From Rhodoferax sp. (GTDB lineage: Bacteria > Pseudomonadota > Gammaproteobacteria > Burkholderiales > Burkholderiaceae_C), in the NCBI GenBank assembly GCA_019449595.1, contig JAGRPL010000004.1, positions 992,001 to 1,056,000 of the forward strand: a stretch of DNA of 64,000 nt. The letters run 5' to 3'. The notes beneath the pieces are model-generated. The model searched no databases. It was not told where the DNA came from and worked only from the letters and a program-made list of their open reading frames with translations. Made by a program: the position numbers and the translations under genes. Positions 17,189 through 28,173 of this stretch are shown here, one piece after another. Each line of letters opens with the position of its first letter. Position 1 is the stretch's first letter.

Positions 17189-18685
17189 ATGAATCGCGAA
17201 CTGTTGATGCTGGTAGAAGCAATCTCACGTGAAAAGAACGTAGAGCGTGATGTGGTGTTGGGTGCCGTCGAGGCGGCCCTGGCCCAGGCGACCAAAAAGC
17301 TGTACCCCGGCGATGTGGATATCCGCGTCGCACTGGACCGCGATAGCGGCAACTACGAAACCTTCCGCCGCTGGCACGTGGTCCCCGATGAAGCGGGCCT
17401 GCAGCTGCCGGACCAGGAAATCCTGCTGTTCGAAGCCAAGGAGCAAATTCCGGACATCGAGGTGGATGAGTACATCGAGGAAACCGTGCCGTCCGTGCCC
17501 ATCGGGCGCATTGGTGCCATGGCGGCCAAGCAGGTGATCCTGCAGAAGATCCGCGACGCCGAGCGCGAGATGCTGCTCAACGAGTTCATGTCCCGCGGCG
17601 AGAAAATTTTCGTCGGCACGGTCAAGCGCATGGACAAGGGCGACATCATTGTGGAAAGCGGCCGCGTCGAAGGCCGTCTGCGCCGCAGCGAGATGATCCC
17701 CAAGGAAAACCTGCGCACCGGCGACCGCGTCCGCGCCATGATCATGGAAGTGGACCTGACCCTGCGCGGCGCTCCCATCCTGTTGTCGCGCTCCGCACCG
17801 GAATTCATGGTGGAACTGTTCCGCCAGGAAGTGCCGGAAATCGAGCAGGGCCTGCTGGAGATCAAGTCCTGCGCCCGTGACCCCGGTTCGCGCGCCAAGA
17901 TCGCCGTGCTGTCGCACGACAAGCGGGTGGACCCCATCGGTACCTGCGTCGGTGTGCGTGGCACCCGCGTCAACGGCGTGACCAACGAGCTCGCCGGCGA
18001 GCGCGTGGATATCGTGCTGTGGAGCGAAGACCCGGCCCAGTTCGTGATTGGCGCGCTGGCGCCGGCCAACGTGTCCTCCATCGTGGTGGATGAAGAGCGC
18101 CACGCCATGGACGTGGTGGTGGACGAAGAGAACCTGGCCATTGCGATCGGCCGTGGCGGCCAGAACGTGCGCCTGGCCTCGGACCTCACCGGCTGGCGCA
18201 TCAACATTCTGGATGCCGCCGAGTCGGCCCAGAAGCTGGCCAACGAAACCGATTCCGGCCGCAAGCTGTTCATGGAAAAGCTCGATGTGGACGAGGAAAT
18301 CGCCGACATCCTGATTGCCGAAGGTTTCACCAGCCTGGAAGAAGTGGCCTATGTGCCGCTGCAGGAAATGCTGGAAATCGAAAGCTTCGACGAGGAAACC
18401 GTCAATGAGCTGCGCACCCGCGCCAAGAACGCCTTGCTGACGATGGAAATCGCACACGAGGAGAGCGTGGATGAAGTCTCCCAGAATCTGCGCGACCTCG
18501 AAGGCCTGACTCCCGAACTGATCGGCAAGCTGGCAGACGGCGGCGTGCACACCCGCGACGATCTGGCCGATCTGGCCGTTGACGAACTCACAGAAATCAC
18601 CGGCCAGTCTGCGGACGAAGCCAAGACCCTGATCATGAAGGCGCGCGAGCATTGGTTCACCAATGACGCCGCTTCTCACGAGTAA
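17189..18685 (+). CDS. nusA: Transcription termination/antitermination factor NusA
   Basis: 498 aa from ATG 17189 ([18 protein letters not shown]), preceded by AGGAGA. Domains in order: N-terminal RNA polymerase-binding domain (1-~125), S1 (~135-200, [16 protein letters not shown]), two KH domains (~230-345, including [14 protein letters not shown] and [13 protein letters not shown]), and two C-terminal acidic repeats (~365-490), as in enteric NusA. It controls pausing, termination and antitermination and often regulates its own operon. Confidence 0.97.
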   Translation: MNRELLMLVEAISREKNVERDVVLGAVEAALAQATKKLYPGDVDIRVALDRDSGNYETFRRWHVVPDEAGLQLPDQEILLFEAKEQIPDIEVDEYIEETVPSVPIGRIGAMAAKQVILQKIRDAEREMLLNEFMSRGEKIFVGTVKRMDKGDIIVESGRVEGRLRRSEMIPKENLRTGDRVRAMIMEVDLTLRGAPILLSRSAPEFMVELFRQEVPEIEQGLLEIKSCARDPGSRAKIAVLSHDKRVDPIGTCVGVRGTRVNGVTNELAGERVDIVLWSEDPAQFVIGALAPANVSSIVVDEERHAMDVVVDEENLAIAIGRGGQNVRLASDLTGWRINILDAAESAQKLANETDSGRKLFMEKLDVDEEIADILIAEGFTSLEEVAYVPLQEMLEIESFDEETVNELRTRAKNALLTMEIAHEESVDEVSQNLRDLEGLTPELIGKLADGGVHTRDDLADLAVDELTEITGQSADEAKTLIMKAREHWFTNDAASHE

Positions 18686-18709
18686 TGGTCATGAAAGGTT
18701 ACATAACAA

Positions 18710-21577
18710 ATGTCCAGTACGACAGTCGCCGAGTTTGCAAATGAACTCAAAAAATCTACCGATACGCTGCTTGAGCAACTGAAGTCGGCCGGGGTGGCCA
18801 AAACGGCCGCCTCCGATGTCCTGACCGATGCCGACAAGCACAGCCTCTTGACTTACCTGCAGAGCAGCCACGGTACGGCCAGCCCTGAGCGCAAGAAGAT
18901 CACGTTGGTCAAGAAGCAGACCACAGAAATCAAGCAGGCCGACGCCACCGGCAAGGCACGCACCATCCAGGTCGAAGTGCGCAAGAAGCGTACGTTCGTG
19001 CGCCGTGATGACGATGTCGTGCAACCCGCCGACGCGCCGGAACCGGAAGTCGCCGTGCAGGAACCTGCGGCACCGGTGATTGACCACGCCGAACTCGCAC
19101 GCCGCGAGGAAGAGGCACGCCGGCAGGCCGAGCTGATCCGCCGCCAGGAAGAAGACCTGGTGGAAAAACGGCGCCAACGCGAGGCAGACGAAAAGCGGGA
19201 GCGGGAAGCCGAAGAGCGCGCCGCCAGCTATGCCGCCGCCGAGCAGGAGAAGAAGATCCAGGCGTCTGTCAGCAAGACTGAAGCCAGCGCCGAGGCCGCT
19301 GAAGCGGCTGCGGTGCGTGCCGCCGCTCAGGCGGAAACGCGTGAAAAAGCCGCTGCCGAATCCAAGGCCCGCTCCGATGAAGAGGCAGCCCGCGCCGTGG
19401 ACCTGAACGAGCGCCGCCGCAAGGCCGAAGCCGAGGCGGCTGCCATTCGCTCCATGATGTCGGCGCCCAAGCGCGTGCTGGTGGCGCAGAAGCCCGAAGA
19501 AGCCAAGCCTGCAGCGGCTGGCGTGAAGGGCACGTTGCACAAGCCCGCTGCCGGCACGACCGCCGCCAAGCCGGCCAAGCCCGCCGCAGCCGGTGCGCCG
19601 GGCACAGCTCCCGCCGGTGCCGGCAAGGAAGTGAAGTCCGCCAAGCTCTCCAGCAGCTGGGCCGGTGATCCGGCCAAGAAAAAGGCCATTCCCACCCGGG
19701 GCGACACCGGCGCGGGTGCGGGTCGCTCGACCAACTGGCGTGCGGGTCCCCGCGGCCGCCGTGGCGGCAATGACCGGGGCGACCGTGAAAACCAGCCGAT
19801 GATGGCACCCGTGGAGGCGCGCGTGCTGGAAGTGCACGTGCCTGAAACCATTACCGTGGCCGAACTGGCGCACAAGATGTCCGTCAAGGCTTCCGAGGTC
19901 ATCAAGCATCTGATGAAGCTGGGCCAGATGGTCACCATCAATCAGCCGCTGGACCAGGACACCGCCATGATCGTGGTGGAAGAAATGGGCCACAAGGCCG
20001 TTGTGGCTTCGCTGGACGACCCCGAAGCATTCACGATTGATGAAGTGGCGCAGCAAGACGCGGAGCTGCTGCCCCGCGCTCCCGTGGTCACTGTCATGGG
20101 CCACGTGGACCACGGCAAGACCTCCTTGCTGGACTACATCCGTCGCGCCAAGGTGGCCTCGGGCGAAGCCGGTGGCATTACCCAGCACATTGGTGCCTAC
20201 CACGTGGAAACCCCCCGCGGCATGGTGTCCTTCCTGGATACTCCCGGTCACGAGGCCTTCTCGGCCATGCGTGCCCGGGGCGCCAATGCAACCGACATCG
20301 TGATTCTGGTGGTGGCGGCAGACGACGGCGTCATGCCCCAGACCAAGGAAGCGATCAAGCACGCCAAGGCGGCCGGTGTTCCCATCGTGGTGGCGATCAA
20401 CAAGATTGACAAACCCGATGCCAATCCCGAGCGCGTGAAGAACGAGCTGGTGGTGGAAGAGGTGGTGCCGGAAGAGTTCGGCGGCGAGTCGCCCTTCGTG
20501 CCCGTGTCGGCCAAGACCGGCCAGGGTATCGACGAGCTGCTGGAGCAGGTGCTGCTGCAGGCCGAAGTGTTGGAACTCAAGGCACCTGTCGATGCCATGG
20601 CCAAGGGCCTGGTGATCGAAGCCCGTCTGGACAAGGGACGCGGTCCCGTGGCCACCATCCTGGTGCAGTCCGGTACGCTCAAGACCGGCGACGTGGTGCT
20701 GGCTGGCCAGACCTACGGCCGTGTGCGTGCCATGCTGGACGAGAACGGCAAAACCATCAAGACGGCTGGCCCCTCCATTCCAGTGGAAATCCAGGGTCTG
20801 ACTGAAGTGCCGCAAGCCGGCGACGAGTTCATGATCCTGGCGGACGAGCGCCGTGCCCGTGAGATCGCCACCTACCGTGCCGGCAAGTTCCGCAACACCA
20901 AGCTGGCCAAGCAGCAGGCCGCCAAGCTGGAGAACATGTTCACCGACATGACCGCTGGCGAAGTGAAGCTGGTCCCCATCATCGTCAAGGCCGACGTGCA
21001 GGGTTCGCAGGAAGCGCTGGCGCAGTCGCTGCTCAAGCTCTCCACAGACGAGGTCAAGGTGCAGATGGTGTACACCGCCGTGGGCGCCATCAGCGAGTCC
21101 GATGTCAACCTGGCGATTGCCTCCAAGGCCATCATCATTGGTTTCAACACCCGTGCCGATGCCGGCGCCCGCAAGCTGGCCGAAGGCAACGGTGTGGACA
21201 TTCGCTACTACGACATCATTTACGATGCCGTCGACGACCTCAAGCTGGCCATGTCGGGCATGCTGACGCCGGACAAGAAGGAAGAAGTCATCGGTACGGC
21301 CGAGATTCGCCAGGTGCTCAAGGTATCCAAGATCGGCTCCATCGCGGGTTGTATGGTTACCTCGGGTGTGGTGCGCCGCACCGCCAAGCTGCGCCTGCTG
21401 CGCGGCAACGTGGTCATCTACACCGGCGAGCTCGATTCGCTCAAGCGTTTCAAGGACGATGCCAAGGAAGTCAAGGAAGGTTTCGAGTGCGGCTTGACCG
21501 TCAAGAACTACAACGACATCCAGGAAGGCGATGCGCTGGAGTTCTTCGAAATCCGCGAAATCGCCCGGACCCTGTAA
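18710..21577 (+). CDS. infB: Translation initiation factor IF-2
   Basis: 955 aa. The N-terminal IF2-N module ([20 protein letters not shown]) and a long charged, Ala/Glu-rich linker (to ~residue 370) lead to the second IF2-N motif ([20 protein letters not shown]). The GTPase domain follows: G1 GHVDHGKTS near residue 463, G3 DTPGHEAF, G4 NKIDKP, then the domains ending in the initiator tRNA-binding C2 domain ([18 protein letters not shown]). It brings initiator tRNA to the 30S subunit. A long open frame on the opposite strand is a high-GC shadow. Confidence 0.97.
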   Translation: MSSTTVAEFANELKKSTDTLLEQLKSAGVAKTAASDVLTDADKHSLLTYLQSSHGTASPERKKITLVKKQTTEIKQADATGKARTIQVEVRKKRTFVRRDDDVVQPADAPEPEVAVQEPAAPVIDHAELARREEEARRQAELIRRQEEDLVEKRRQREADEKREREAEERAASYAAAEQEKKIQASVSKTEASAEAAEAAAVRAAAQAETREKAAAESKARSDEEAARAVDLNERRRKAEAEAAAIRSMMSAPKRVLVAQKPEEAKPAAAGVKGTLHKPAAGTTAAKPAKPAAAGAPGTAPAGAGKEVKSAKLSSSWAGDPAKKKAIPTRGDTGAGAGRSTNWRAGPRGRRGGNDRGDRENQPMMAPVEARVLEVHVPETITVAELAHKMSVKASEVIKHLMKLGQMVTINQPLDQDTAMIVVEEMGHKAVVASLDDPEAFTIDEVAQQDAELLPRAPVVTVMGHVDHGKTSLLDYIRRAKVASGEAGGITQHIGAYHVETPRGMVSFLDTPGHEAFSAMRARGANATDIVILVVAADDGVMPQTKEAIKHAKAAGVPIVVAINKIDKPDANPERVKNELVVEEVVPEEFGGESPFVPVSAKTGQGIDELLEQVLLQAEVLELKAPVDAMAKGLVIEARLDKGRGPVATILVQSGTLKTGDVVLAGQTYGRVRAMLDENGKTIKTAGPSIPVEIQGLTEVPQAGDEFMILADERRAREIATYRAGKFRNTKLAKQQAAKLENMFTDMTAGEVKLVPIIVKADVQGSQEALAQSLLKLSTDEVKVQMVYTAVGAISESDVNLAIASKAIIIGFNTRADAGARKLAEGNGVDIRYYDIIYDAVDDLKLAMSGMLTPDKKEEVIGTAEIRQVLKVSKIGSIAGCMVTSGVVRRTAKLRLLRGNVVIYTGELDSLKRFKDDAKEVKEGFECGLTVKNYNDIQEGDALEFFEIREIARTL

Positions 21578-21590
21578 TCGGTAGCCAACC

Positions 21591-21965
21591 ATGGTGCGCA
21601 AGAAGTCATCCACCCCGAACCGCGGTTTCCGCGTGGCCGATCAGATCCAGCGGGATCTGACGGAGTTGATCGCCCGCGAGTTGAAAGACCCGCGGGTGGG
21701 GATGGTGACGATCCAGTCCGTGGAAGTCACGCCCGATTACGCGCATGCCAAGGTGTTCTTCAGCCTGCTCAAGGGTGATCCGGTGGAAACGGCGGAAGGT
21801 CTGAATCAGGCGGCGGGCTTTTTGCGCGCCGGACTGTTCAAGCGTCTGCACATCCATACCGTTCCCACCCTGCATTTCCTGTTTGACCGGACGACCGAAC
21901 GAGCGGCCGACATGAACGCCCTGATCGCGCAGGCGGTTGCTTCGCGTTCCAAAAACGAGGAGTGA
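21591..21965 (+). CDS. rbfA: 30S ribosome-binding factor RbfA
   Basis: 124 aa, the normal length. RbfA binds the 30S subunit during late 16S rRNA maturation and cold adaptation. The KH-like fold is visible in [40 protein letters not shown] and [19 protein letters not shown]. It sits 13 nt after infB and 4 nt before truB, within the operon. Confidence 0.95.
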   Translation: MVRKKSSTPNRGFRVADQIQRDLTELIARELKDPRVGMVTIQSVEVTPDYAHAKVFFSLLKGDPVETAEGLNQAAGFLRAGLFKRLHIHTVPTLHFLFDRTTERAADMNALIAQAVASRSKNEE

Positions 21966-21969
21966 CGGG

Positions 21970-22947
21970 ATGAATGCGCCGCGTGCACGGGTTGCCAGGC
22001 GCCCCGTGCATGGGGTGCTGTTGCTGGACAAGCCCATCGGGCTGTCGAGCAACCAGGCTCTGCAGAAGGCCAAGTGGCTGTTGCGGGCGGAAAAGGCGGG
22101 CCATACCGGTACGCTGGACCCGCTGGCCACAGGGGTGCTGCCCCTGTGTTTTGGTGCAGCGACCAAGTTCAGCCAGATGCATCTGGACGCCGACAAGACC
22201 TACCAGGCAATGGCCAGGCTGGGTATCAGGACGACGACCGGCGATGCCGAAGGCGAGGTGGTTGAGGAGCGTGCCGTGCAGGTGACGGCGGACCAGTTGA
22301 GGGATGTGGTGCAGCGGTTTACCGGCCCCATCCGCCAGGTCCCCCCCATGTACAGCGCGCTCAAGAAGGATGGAAAGGCCCTGTACGAGTACGCACGGGC
22401 CGGTGTGGAGGTGGAGCGGGCCGCGCGCGATGTCACAATTTATGAACTGGAAGTGACGCGAGACCTTGTGGATACTGCGCAGCCAGCTATTGAATTCATA
22501 GCGCACTGCAGCAAGGGGACCTACATTCGGACCCTGGGTGAAGATATGGGAGCGGCACTGGGTTGCGGTGCGCACCTCACGGCCTTGCGGCGGATCCGCA
22601 CGGGGACGTTCGAGCAGTCGCAGTGCATCACGCTGCAGGCCCTGGAGGCCATGGACGAGGAGCAGCGTCTGGCCTGCCTGTTGCCGGTGGACATTCTGCT
22701 GGCAGGGCATGGGGTTGTCACACTGGACAGCGAGAATGCGGCACGGTTTTTGAGTGGAATGCGCAGACGTGGCCCCTGGCCCGATGCGGACAGGGTGGCG
22801 GTGTACGCCAGCAGCCCCCGGGCGTTGCTGGGAACCGCCCATGTGAAGGCGGGTGAGTTGATTCCGGGGCGGCTACTGAGTCCGCTGGAAATCGGCGAAA
22901 TCCAGGCACAGCAAGAGTTATTCAAGTTAGCAGAAAGTGAAATATGA
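21970..22947 (+). CDS. truB: tRNA pseudouridine55 synthase TruB
   Basis: 325 aa from ATG 21970. It makes pseudouridine 55 in the T-loop of tRNAs. Catalytic motif [16 protein letters not shown] (Asp near residue 47), the [19 protein letters not shown] thumb region and [14 protein letters not shown] are present. A dispersed-repeat copy is translated in frame at residues ~168-181, just before SKGTYIRT. The end overlaps the typA start (ATGA). Confidence 0.95.
   Translation: MNAPRARVARRPVHGVLLLDKPIGLSSNQALQKAKWLLRAEKAGHTGTLDPLATGVLPLCFGAATKFSQMHLDADKTYQAMARLGIRTTTGDAEGEVVEERAVQVTADQLRDVVQRFTGPIRQVPPMYSALKKDGKALYEYARAGVEVERAARDVTIYELEVTRDLVDTAQPAIEFIAHCSKGTYIRTLGEDMGAALGCGAHLTALRRIRTGTFEQSQCITLQALEAMDEEQRLACLLPVDILLAGHGVVTLDSENAARFLSGMRRRGPWPDADRVAVYASSPRALLGTAHVKAGELIPGRLLSPLEIGEIQAQQELFKLAESEI
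22471..22510 (+). repeat. Dispersed repeat, copy C (inside truB)
   Basis: Shorter, more diverged copy: CTGCGCAGCCAGCTATTGAA followed by TTCATAGCGCACTGC. The CTGCGCAG block and the GCTAT...ATAGC hairpin match copy B. Translated as part of TruB. Confidence 0.65.
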
Positions 22948-24767
22948 GTACTAAACAGATCCGTAACATCGCCATCATCGCCCACGTTGACCATGGCAAA
23001 ACCACCATGGTGGACCAGCTCCTGCGCCAGTCGGGCACCTTCGCCGAGCACGAAAAAGTGGTCGACACCGTGATGGACAACAACGCCATTGAAAAAGAGC
23101 GCGGCATTACGATTCTGGCCAAGAACTGCGCCGTGAGCTGGGAAGGCACCCACATCAACATCGTCGACACCCCCGGACACGCGGACTTCGGTGGCGAAGT
23201 GGAACGCGCCCTGAGCATGGTGGACGGTGTGGTGCTGTTGATCGACGCGCAGGAAGGCCCCATGCCCCAGACGCGTTTTGTCACCAAGAAGGCCCTGGCG
23301 CTGGGTCTCAAGCCCATCGTGGTGGTCAACAAGGTGGACAAGCCTGGTGCGAATCCGGACAAGGTGGTCAATGCCGCCTTCGACCTGTTCGACAAGCTGG
23401 GTGCAACCGACGAACAGCTGGATTTCCCCGTGGTCTACGCCTCCGGCATCAACGGTTGGTCGTCGATGGAAGAGGGCGCGCCGGGTGAGCAGTGGGGCCC
23501 CGACATGTCGGCCCTGTTCAACACCATTTTGAAACACGTGCCTTCGCAAAAGGGCGATCCCGCTGCACCGCTGCAACTGCAGATTTCCGCGCTGGACTTC
23601 TCCACTTTCGTGGGCCGCATTGGCGTGGGCCGCATCAGCCAGGGCACCATCAAACCCAACATGGACGTGCTGGTGATGGAAGGTCCGGACGGCAAGACCG
23701 TCAAGGGCCGCATCAACCAGGTCCTGACGTTCCAGGGTCTGGACCGCGTGCAGGCCACGGAAGCCGGTCCGGGTGAAATCGTGCTGATCAATGGCATTGC
23801 CGACATCGGCATCGGCGTTACGGTGACGGACCCCACCAACCCCGCTCCCTTGCCCATGCTCAAGGTCGACGAGCCCACGCTGACCATGAACTTCTGCGTG
23901 AACACCAGCCCCCTGGCCGGCCGCGAAGGCAAGTTTGTGACCAGCCGCCAGCTCTGGGACCGCCTGCAAAAGGAACTACAGCACAACGTGGCTCTGCGCG
24001 TCAATGAAACCGACGAAGAAGGCGTTTTCGAAGTTATGGGCCGTGGTGAACTGCACCTGACCATCCTGCTGGAAAACATGCGCCGCGAAGGGTACGAGAT
24101 GGCCGTGTCCAAGCCCCGCGTGATGTTCAAGGAGATCAACGGCGAGAAATGCGAGCCGATCGAGCTGGTCACCGCGGACATCGAAGAGCAACACCAAGGC
24201 GGCGTGATGCAGGCCCTGGGCGAGCGCAAGGGCGAACTGGTGAACATGGAGCCGGACGGCCGCGGTCGCGTGCGTCTGGAATACCGCATTCCGGCCCGTG
24301 GCCTGATTGGCTTCTCCAACGAATTCCTGAACCTGACCCGTGGTTCTGGCCTGATCGCCAATATTTTTGACTGCTACGAGCCGCACAAGGGCGACATTGG
24401 TGGCCGCAAGAACGGCGTGCTGATCTCCATGGACGACGGTGAAATCTTCACCTACGCCCTGGGCAAGCTCGATGACCGCGGCCGCATGTTTGTGAAGGCC
24501 AATGATCCGGTGTACGAAGGCATGATCGTCGGCATCCACAGCCGCGACAACGACCTGGTGGTCAATGCCACCCGCACCAAGCAGCTGACCAACTTCCGGG
24601 TCTCCGGCAAGGAAGACGCGATCAAGATCACGCCTCCGATCGAGCTGACGCTGGAATACGGCGTGGAATTCATCGAAGACGACGAACTGGTTGAAATCAC
24701 GCCCAAGTCGGTGCGTCTGCGCAAGCGCCACTTGAAGGAAAGCGACCGCAAGCGCGCCAGCCGCTAA
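22944..24767 (+). CDS. typA: Translational GTPase TypA/BipA
   Basis: 607 aa, normal length. G1 [15 protein letters not shown], switch [19 protein letters not shown]4 NKVDKPGA, then EF-G-like domains III/V and the TypA-specific C-terminal domain ([35 protein letters not shown]). It acts on ribosomes during stress and subunit assembly. Translationally coupled to truB by a 4-nt overlap. Confidence 0.97.
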   Translation: MSTKQIRNIAIIAHVDHGKTTMVDQLLRQSGTFAEHEKVVDTVMDNNAIEKERGITILAKNCAVSWEGTHINIVDTPGHADFGGEVERALSMVDGVVLLIDAQEGPMPQTRFVTKKALALGLKPIVVVNKVDKPGANPDKVVNAAFDLFDKLGATDEQLDFPVVYASGINGWSSMEEGAPGEQWGPDMSALFNTILKHVPSQKGDPAAPLQLQISALDFSTFVGRIGVGRISQGTIKPNMDVLVMEGPDGKTVKGRINQVLTFQGLDRVQATEAGPGEIVLINGIADIGIGVTVTDPTNPAPLPMLKVDEPTLTMNFCVNTSPLAGREGKFVTSRQLWDRLQKELQHNVALRVNETDEEGVFEVMGRGELHLTILLENMRREGYEMAVSKPRVMFKEINGEKCEPIELVTADIEEQHQGGVMQALGERKGELVNMEPDGRGRVRLEYRIPARGLIGFSNEFLNLTRGSGLIANIFDCYEPHKGDIGGRKNGVLISMDDGEIFTYALGKLDDRGRMFVKANDPVYEGMIVGIHSRDNDLVVNATRTKQLTNFRVSGKEDAIKITPPIELTLEYGVEFIEDDELVEITPKSVRLRKRHLKESDRKRASR

Positions 24768-24792
24768 GCGCAGACCTGCAGGTTGTCGGGTC

Positions 24793-25665
24793 TTGACGCT
24801 CAGCCATAACCGGGCCATTGTGATGATGGTGGCGGTGACCCTGATGTGGTCCACCGCCGGCGTCATCACGCGCCATCTGGAGTTCGCCCGCAGTTTCGAG
24901 GTCACGTTCTGGCGGGCGTTTTTCACGGTGGTCACGCTGCTGGTGATCCTGCCCCTGATGCAGGGCCGGGCTTTCTTTGGCAAGTTCCGCCGCGCTGGCG
25001 CCGCCTTCTGGGCTTCGGCCGTGTGCTGGAGTGTCATGTTCACGGCCTTCATGGTGGCGCTGACCCTCACCACGGTGGGCAATGTGCTGGTGACCATGTC
25101 CATCGGGCCGTTGCTGACGGCGGTCATTGCCCGCATCTTCATTGGCCACCGGGTGGCACCGCGCACCTGGGTCGCCATTGTGGTGGCGGGCCTGGGCATC
25201 GTCTACATGTACGCGTCGCAGCTCAGCGGCGTTACATGGGCTGGAACCCTGGTGGCCCTGTGCGTCCCCATTGCCGGGGCCACCAACTGGACCGTCACGC
25301 AGCACGCGCACGATCAGGGGCATGACGTCGATCTGGTGCCGGCGGTGCTGGCCGGCGCCGTCATTTCCGCCGCGTTGACTTTTCCCCTGGCGGTGCCGTT
25401 CCAGGCCAATGCCCACGACCTGTCGCTGCTGGCGGTATTGGGCGTGGTGCAGCTGGCGCTGCCGTGCGTGCTCTCGGTGTGGTGCGCCAGGGTGCTGAAG
25501 GCGCCCGAAATTTCGCTGCTGCAGTTGCTGGAAGTCGTGTTCGGTATTCTGCTGGCATGGTTGGGAGCCAATGAGGTGCCCTCGTCATCGGTCCTGGCCG
25601 GTGGCACGCTGGTCATTGGGGCCCTGGTGGTCAATGAAGTGATTGGATGGAGACAACGCGCATGA
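24793..25665 (+). CDS. EamA/DMT-family membrane transporter
   Basis: 290 aa with about ten hydrophobic spans arranged as two EamA repeats (NRAIVMMVAVTLMWSTAGVI and GTLVALCVPIAGATNWTVTQ begin the halves; FGILLAWLGANEVPSSSVLA near the end is the DMT signature). It probably exports a metabolite or amino acid; substrate unknown. The start is uncertain: TTG 24793 gives the family length, while GTG/ATG codons 10 residues further in are alternatives; no strong ribosome-binding site separates them. It overlaps the next gene (ATGA), suggesting joint expression. Confidence 0.85.
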   Translation: MTLSHNRAIVMMVAVTLMWSTAGVITRHLEFARSFEVTFWRAFFTVVTLLVILPLMQGRAFFGKFRRAGAAFWASAVCWSVMFTAFMVALTLTTVGNVLVTMSIGPLLTAVIARIFIGHRVAPRTWVAIVVAGLGIVYMYASQLSGVTWAGTLVALCVPIAGATNWTVTQHAHDQGHDVDLVPAVLAGAVISAALTFPLAVPFQANAHDLSLLAVLGVVQLALPCVLSVWCARVLKAPEISLLQLLEVVFGILLAWLGANEVPSSSVLAGGTLVIGALVVNEVIGWRQRA

Positions 25666-26774
25666 AAGACGTTTTGACAGAAGTTCGCGGCCAGGTGGGC
25701 TGCATCACCCTGAACCGTTTCCGGGCCCTCAATGCCCTGTCGCTGGACATGGTGCGCAGCCTGACGGCCACGCTGCTGCAGTGGCAGGCGGACCCGGCCG
25801 TGCAGGCGGTGGCGATTCGGGGCACCAGCAAATCGCACGCCACGGGTGAGTGCGTTCCCTTTGGCGGTTTCTGCGCCGGCGGTGATATCCGCTTCTTTCA
25901 CCAGGCGGCGCTGGTAGGCAACCCGGAGCTGGAAGACTTCTTCACCGAGGAGTACAGCCTCAACCACCTGATCCACAACTACACCAAACCCTACATTGCC
26001 TTCATGGACGGCATCGTCATGGGCGGCGGTATGGGTATCAGCCAGGGTGCGTCGCACCGGCTGGTGACGGCACGCACCAAGATGGCCATGCCAGAGACCA
26101 ATATCGGCCTGTTTCCCGATGTCGGCGGCGGGCACTTCCTGAGCGCCTGTCCCGGGCGGGCGGGGGAGTGGCTGGCGCTCACCGGCGAGGTGATCGACGG
26201 CGCCACGGCGCTGGCCCTGGGTCTGGCCGATGCCTGCCTCGACGTGGCCCGGCTGGACGCCGCCTGGGATGCGCTGGCGCAGGTCGACTTCCGGATGCCA
26301 GACACCATCGCGCCCTGGCTTGCTACATATTCCATAGCTACCCACGCAGGTTCTGCGCCCGATGCAGGCCAGATAGACCATTTTTTTGCCTTGGACTCGG
26401 TGCCCGCCATGGTGCAGGCACTGGAAGCCGACAGCAGTGCGTGGGCGCGCCACACCGCGGCCATTTTGCGCAAGCGCTCGCCGCTGATGCTGCACGTGGT
26501 GCTGGAGCAAGTCCGGCGCGCGCGCAGCATGACGCTGGCAGACGATTTGCGCATGGAGCGCACCATGGTGCGCCACTGCTTCCGGACCCGCCATCTGGAT
26601 CGCTGGGGCGCCAGCAGCGAAACCGTGGAAGGCATCCGCGCGCTGGCGGTGGACAAGGACCACCACCCGGCGTGGAACCCGGCGCGTATCGAGGACGTTA
26701 CCCCGGCGATGGTGGAGCCCTTCTTTGTCAGCCCGTGGCCGGCCCACGCCCATCCGCTGCGGGACCTGGTGTAG
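25662..26774 (+). CDS. Enoyl-CoA hydratase/isomerase family, 3-hydroxyisobutyryl-CoA hydrolase-like
   Basis: 370 aa from ATG 25662, with GGAGA upstream and an ATGA overlap with the DMT gene. The crotonase fold is shown by GFCAGGDIRFF (oxyanion hole) and DGIVMGGGMGISQGASHRLV. The sequence MPETNIGLFPDVGGGHFLS and the long C-terminal domain match the HIBCH (ECH_2) subfamily, which hydrolyses 3-hydroxyisobutyryl-CoA in valine breakdown. No other valine genes are adjacent, so substrate is inference. A dispersed-repeat copy is read through at residues ~221-242, between the two domains. Confidence 0.85.
   Translation: MKDVLTEVRGQVGCITLNRFRALNALSLDMVRSLTATLLQWQADPAVQAVAIRGTSKSHATGECVPFGGFCAGGDIRFFHQAALVGNPELEDFFTEEYSLNHLIHNYTKPYIAFMDGIVMGGGMGISQGASHRLVTARTKMAMPETNIGLFPDVGGGHFLSACPGRAGEWLALTGEVIDGATALALGLADACLDVARLDAAWDALAQVDFRMPDTIAPWLATYSIATHAGSAPDAGQIDHFFALDSVPAMVQALEADSSAWARHTAAILRKRSPLMLHVVLEQVRRARSMTLADDLRMERTMVRHCFRTRHLDRWGASSETVEGIRALAVDKDHHPAWNPARIEDVTPAMVEPFFVSPWPAHAHPLRDLV
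26322..26387 (-). repeat. Dispersed ~60-nt repeat, copy D (inside the HIBCH-like gene)
   Basis: On the minus strand it reads GGGCGCAGAACCTGCG, then TGGGTAGCTATGGAATATG and TAGCAAG, matching copy B block for block. It includes the upstream A-rich part (CAAAAAAATGG). Confidence 0.78.
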
Positions 26775-27593
26775 TCACAGCTGGCGGTAAGTGGCCTGCG
26801 CGAGTTGCAGGAGCGTCTCCTTGGACACCTGGCCCGAGAGGGCATAGCCGAACCCCTGGTCTACCCAATAGAAGCTGGGAGCCGCACCATCCGCACTGAA
26901 GCGGAAGGCGGTTTCCTGGGGGGCACCGCTTCCCGGTGGGGCGGCGTTGACCGTGCCGAGGTACAGGGTGATGCGATTGCCCGCCGCGTTCTGGAACATG
27001 AACTGGGCCCGCGCGCCCGATTCACCGGGCAGCAGCCGCCCACCAACCAAGTCATAGCCGTGCTCGGTCAGATCGGGGACCTTGAGCGGTTTGCCCAGCC
27101 GTTTGGACAGCCACTGCACCAGGTGCGCCTGTTCGTTGGCCGTCACTTCAACCGGGTGTCGCACTTCGGGGGTGTACACCGCGTAGGCCAGGCCAGCCTG
27201 GCGAACAAAGTCCGTCACCACCGGTGCCTTCGCCAAAAGGGCGGCGGGCTGGTGCAACTGCCACTGGCCGTGCAATAGCCAGCCCACGCCGAAGGACAGC
27301 ACCACGCTGGCTGCCATGCCGCTCCAGCGCGTCCACTGCCGGGCGGTTTGTCGGGATGCATCCAGCTCCTGGGCGGCCGTCAGCAGGCTGGCAGCCACAG
27401 GTTCGTCCAGCATGCGCGGGTACAGGCCGCGCAGCTGCTCGCGCTGCTGCTGCCAGCGGGCCACCGTGGCCTGTGCGGCCGGGTCCTGCGCCAGGCGGGC
27501 TTCCAGCGCGGTGCGGTCCGGGGCGTTCACGCGCCCATCCACCAGCACATGGATTTCGTCGTCGGTCAGGGGGAGGGCGTGGGTCCTGTTCAT
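26775..27593 (-). CDS. Transmembrane anti-sigma factor
   Basis: 272 aa. A cytoplasmic N-terminal region (LTDDEIHVLVDGRVNAPDRT, DPAAQATVARWQQQREQLRG) resembles the sigma-binding part of membrane anti-sigma factors. One membrane span (SGMAASVVLSFGVGWLLHG, residues ~90-108) leads to a periplasmic sensor region of ~150 residues. It lacks a zinc H-x3-C-x2-C motif. The start overlaps the upstream sigma stop (ATGA), so the pair is translated together. It should hold the ECF sigma factor inactive until an unknown envelope signal arrives. Confidence 0.85.
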   Translation of the reverse strand: MNRTHALPLTDDEIHVLVDGRVNAPDRTALEARLAQDPAAQATVARWQQQREQLRGLYPRMLDEPVAASLLTAAQELDASRQTARQWTRWSGMAASVVLSFGVGWLLHGQWQLHQPAALLAKAPVVTDFVRQAGLAYAVYTPEVRHPVEVTANEQAHLVQWLSKRLGKPLKVPDLTEHGYDLVGGRLLPGESGARAQFMFQNAAGNRITLYLGTVNAAPPGSGAPQETAFRFSADGAAPSFYWVDQGFGYALSGQVSKETLLQLAQATYRQL

Positions 27594-28135
27594 GGTGTGG
27601 TTCGAGAAGGGCGGTGCAGGGGCGTCACGGTACTTCCGGACGCGTGGGGATGTTCAGCGGGGGCGTCCAGCAAGGCCTGTAGGCGTGCCCGCGCCCGCGA
27701 GAGGCGGGACATCACCGTGCCAATAGGCGTGCCGGTAATGCGGGCTACGTCGGCGTACGCCATGTCTTCCAGTGTCACCAGCAGCAGGACGGTGCGTTGT
27801 TCCTCGGGCAACTGCAGCAGGCAGCGCTGCAGGTCCAGCGCCAGATCCTGCGCGGTATCGGGCGCTGCCAATTCGTGGGCTACCTCGTCCAGGTCCAGCG
27901 TGGTGCCCGAGCGGCGCTGGCGGGTCAGGCGGCGCAGGTCGCTGACAAAGAGGTTGTGCATCAGCGTAAACAGCCAGGCCCGCAGATCGCTGCCTACCAG
28001 CCACAGCCGCCACCGCGAGCAGGCGCGCTCCAGCGTGTCCTGCACCAGGTCGTCGGCGGCCCAGGCGTCTCCGGTCAGGGCGCGGGCGTAGCGGCGCAGC
28101 CCCGGAATCTGCTGGACCAGTTCCGGGCGTTCCAT
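27590..28135 (-). CDS. ECF-type RNA polymerase sigma factor
   Basis: 181 aa. Region 2 (YARALTGDAWAADDLVQDTL, AWLFTLMHNLFVSDLRR) and region 4 (LLQLPEEQRTVLLLVTLEDM, IGTVMSRLSRARARLQALL) are complete. It is encoded just before its membrane anti-sigma partner and 38 nt after a small lipoprotein gene on the same strand. The target regulon is not visible; the lipoprotein is the best candidate. Confidence 0.92.
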   Translation of the reverse strand: MERPELVQQIPGLRRYARALTGDAWAADDLVQDTLERACSRWRLWLVGSDLRAWLFTLMHNLFVSDLRRLTRQRRSGTTLDLDEVAHELAAPDTAQDLALDLQRCLLQLPEEQRTVLLLVTLEDMAYADVARITGTPIGTVMSRLSRARARLQALLDAPAEHPHASGSTVTPLHRPSRTTP

Positions 28136-28173
28136 TGCAGCGTGCCTGGCAGTGTGGCTAGGGGGTGGGCGAC

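Noticed and set aside
18689-21613. Very long open frame antisense to infB
   Set aside because: It mirrors a conserved IF-2 gene in high-GC sequence, is His/Gly/Leu-rich and has no family features; the same holds for the frame antisense to the decarboxylase (7639-9894).
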